From Cytophagaceae bacterium (GTDB lineage: Bacteria; Bacteroidota; Bacteroidia; Cytophagales; Spirosomataceae): DNA of 7,143 nucleotides. The translations under genes were made by a program, and so were the position numbers. The stretch covers positions 1 through 7,143 of the forward strand of contig CANHCG010000087.1 of the NCBI GenBank assembly GCA_947459055.1, written 5' to 3'. The notes under the pieces were generated by a model. It did not search any database, was not told where the DNA came from, and was given only the letters and a program-made list of their open reading frames with translations. Of the stretch, positions 6,353-7,143 are shown one piece after another. Each line of letters starts with the position of its first letter. Positions within the stretch are counted from its first letter, which is position 1.

Positions 6353-7129
6353 ATGTCATACCAATACCTTCAATTACATCAAGCAGGTCCGATTTGGACG
6401 CTGACTTTACATCGCCCCGAGGTTTATAATGCCTTGAATGCGGGTTTGATTCATGAGATTCGCGAAGTGGCGGAAGCAGCGGAGATTTCGGATGAGGTTC
6501 GGGTGCTCGTCATTACGGGGGAGGGGAAGGCCTTTTGTTCGGGGGCGGATTTAAAGGCAGGTTTGATTGATCCGGATTTGGGCAATGTGTTGCGCAAAAC
6601 CTATAATCCCATGATTTTGGCCTTGCGAGGCTTGAACAAACCGGTGATCGGGGCGATTAATGGCGTGGCGGCGGGAGCGGGCTGTAGTTTGGCACTGGCT
6701 TGTGATTATTTGATTGCCAAAGAGGATACATATTTTTCGGAATTATTTGTGCAAATCGGTTTGGCAATGGATGCGGGGAGTACAGGATTTTTGATGCAGT
6801 CGCTAGGCTATCATAAGGCATTTGAATTGGCCAGCACGGGTAAAAAAATATCGTCAACGGAAGCTAAGCAAATAGGTTTGGTGGCTGAAGTCGTTACGGC
6901 AGAGGATTGGGAGACGCGGGTAGCGGAAGTGGCGGCTGAATTTGCGGCACGGCCCACTTTTGTGATCGGCTTGATGAAGAAAAGCTTGCAAAAGGCGCAG
7001 GGGATGGATTTAGCGGATGTGTTGGACATGGAGGCGGACGCGCAATCGGCGGCAGGGCGTAGCGAAGATTTTGCGGAGGGCGTGATGTCTTTTTTGCAGA
7101 AGAGAAGTCCCAAATTCAAAGGGAAATAA
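6353..7129 (+). CDS. Enoyl-CoA hydratase/isomerase (crotonase) family protein, PaaG-like isomerase likely
   Basis: This is a cytoplasmic acyl-CoA enzyme of 258 residues, full length for the crotonase superfamily. The CoA and oxyanion-hole motifs are clear: FCSGADL at 61-67 and NGVAAGAGCSLALACD at 103-118, with G108 expected to be the second oxyanion-hole residue. Aligned by eye with rat mitochondrial enoyl-CoA hydratase, the two catalytic glutamates (Glu144 and Glu164) correspond to S112 and F132, so ordinary hydratase activity is unlikely. An aspartate, D140 in GLAMDAGST, sits where PaaG-type isomerases carry their catalytic Asp (GLVPDSGGT). A ring-epoxide or double-bond isomerase acting on acyl-CoA is therefore the best guess, but the substrate is unknown and no other phenylacetate genes are visible. 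The start is 12 nt after the rpoN stop, so the two are probably co-transcribed. No terminator is visible in the last 14 bp. Confidence 0.88.
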   Translation: MSYQYLQLHQAGPIWTLTLHRPEVYNALNAGLIHEIREVAEAAEISDEVRVLVITGEGKAFCSGADLKAGLIDPDLGNVLRKTYNPMILALRGLNKPVIGAINGVAAGAGCSLALACDYLIAKEDTYFSELFVQIGLAMDAGSTGFLMQSLGYHKAFELASTGKKISSTEAKQIGLVAEVVTAEDWETRVAEVAAEFAARPTFVIGLMKKSLQKAQGMDLADVLDMEADAQSAAGRSEDFAEGVMSFLQKRSPKFKGK

Positions 7130-7143
7130 GGATTTTATTAAAT

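Overview
The window looks like the chromosome of a Bacteroidota bacterium. The evidence is a DUF4290 gene (a family known essentially only from this phylum) directly upstream of murA, promoter-like TAnnTTTG boxes of the Bacteroidota type, and no consistent Shine-Dalgarno sequences before the starts. I cannot name a genus. A Saprospiria- or Chitinophagia-like lineage is a guess.

Layout. Two transcription units diverge from a 135-bp intergenic region (4772-4906). Leftward (minus strand) run asnS (asparaginyl-tRNA synthetase), a dgkA-family lipid kinase, a DUF4290 protein with an Asn/Arg tail, murA, and a MATE-family transporter cut off by the left edge. The junctions are very tight: a 1-nt stop/start overlap, then 9, 5 and 1 nt. 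This looks like one operon with no internal terminator or recognisable internal promoter. Rightward (plus strand) run rpoN (sigma-54) and, 12 nt later, a crotonase-superfamily enzyme that ends 14 bp before the right edge. Coding density is almost total. There are no RNA genes, insertion sequences, CRISPR arrays or phage genes.

How the genes relate. The leftward unit mixes translation (AsnRS), isoprenoid/phospholipid phosphorylation (DgkA family), the first committed step of peptidoglycan precursor synthesis (MurA) and an export pump. A growth- and envelope-linked housekeeping operon is a reasonable inference. The rightward unit pairs an alternative sigma factor with an acyl-CoA enzyme. No sigma-54 activator is in the window.

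The content is mostly core genome and I see no clearly new multi-gene system. Points worth a second look are: a 70-residue acidic, serine-rich insert built from 36-bp tandem repeats in the central cytoplasmic loop of the MATE transporter; the Cys-to-Asp active-site form of MurA, which predicts fosfomycin insensitivity; a crotonase fold that lacks both hydratase glutamates and resembles PaaG-type isomerases; the Asn-rich tail of the DUF4290 protein; and an inverted repeat between the two divergent promoters.
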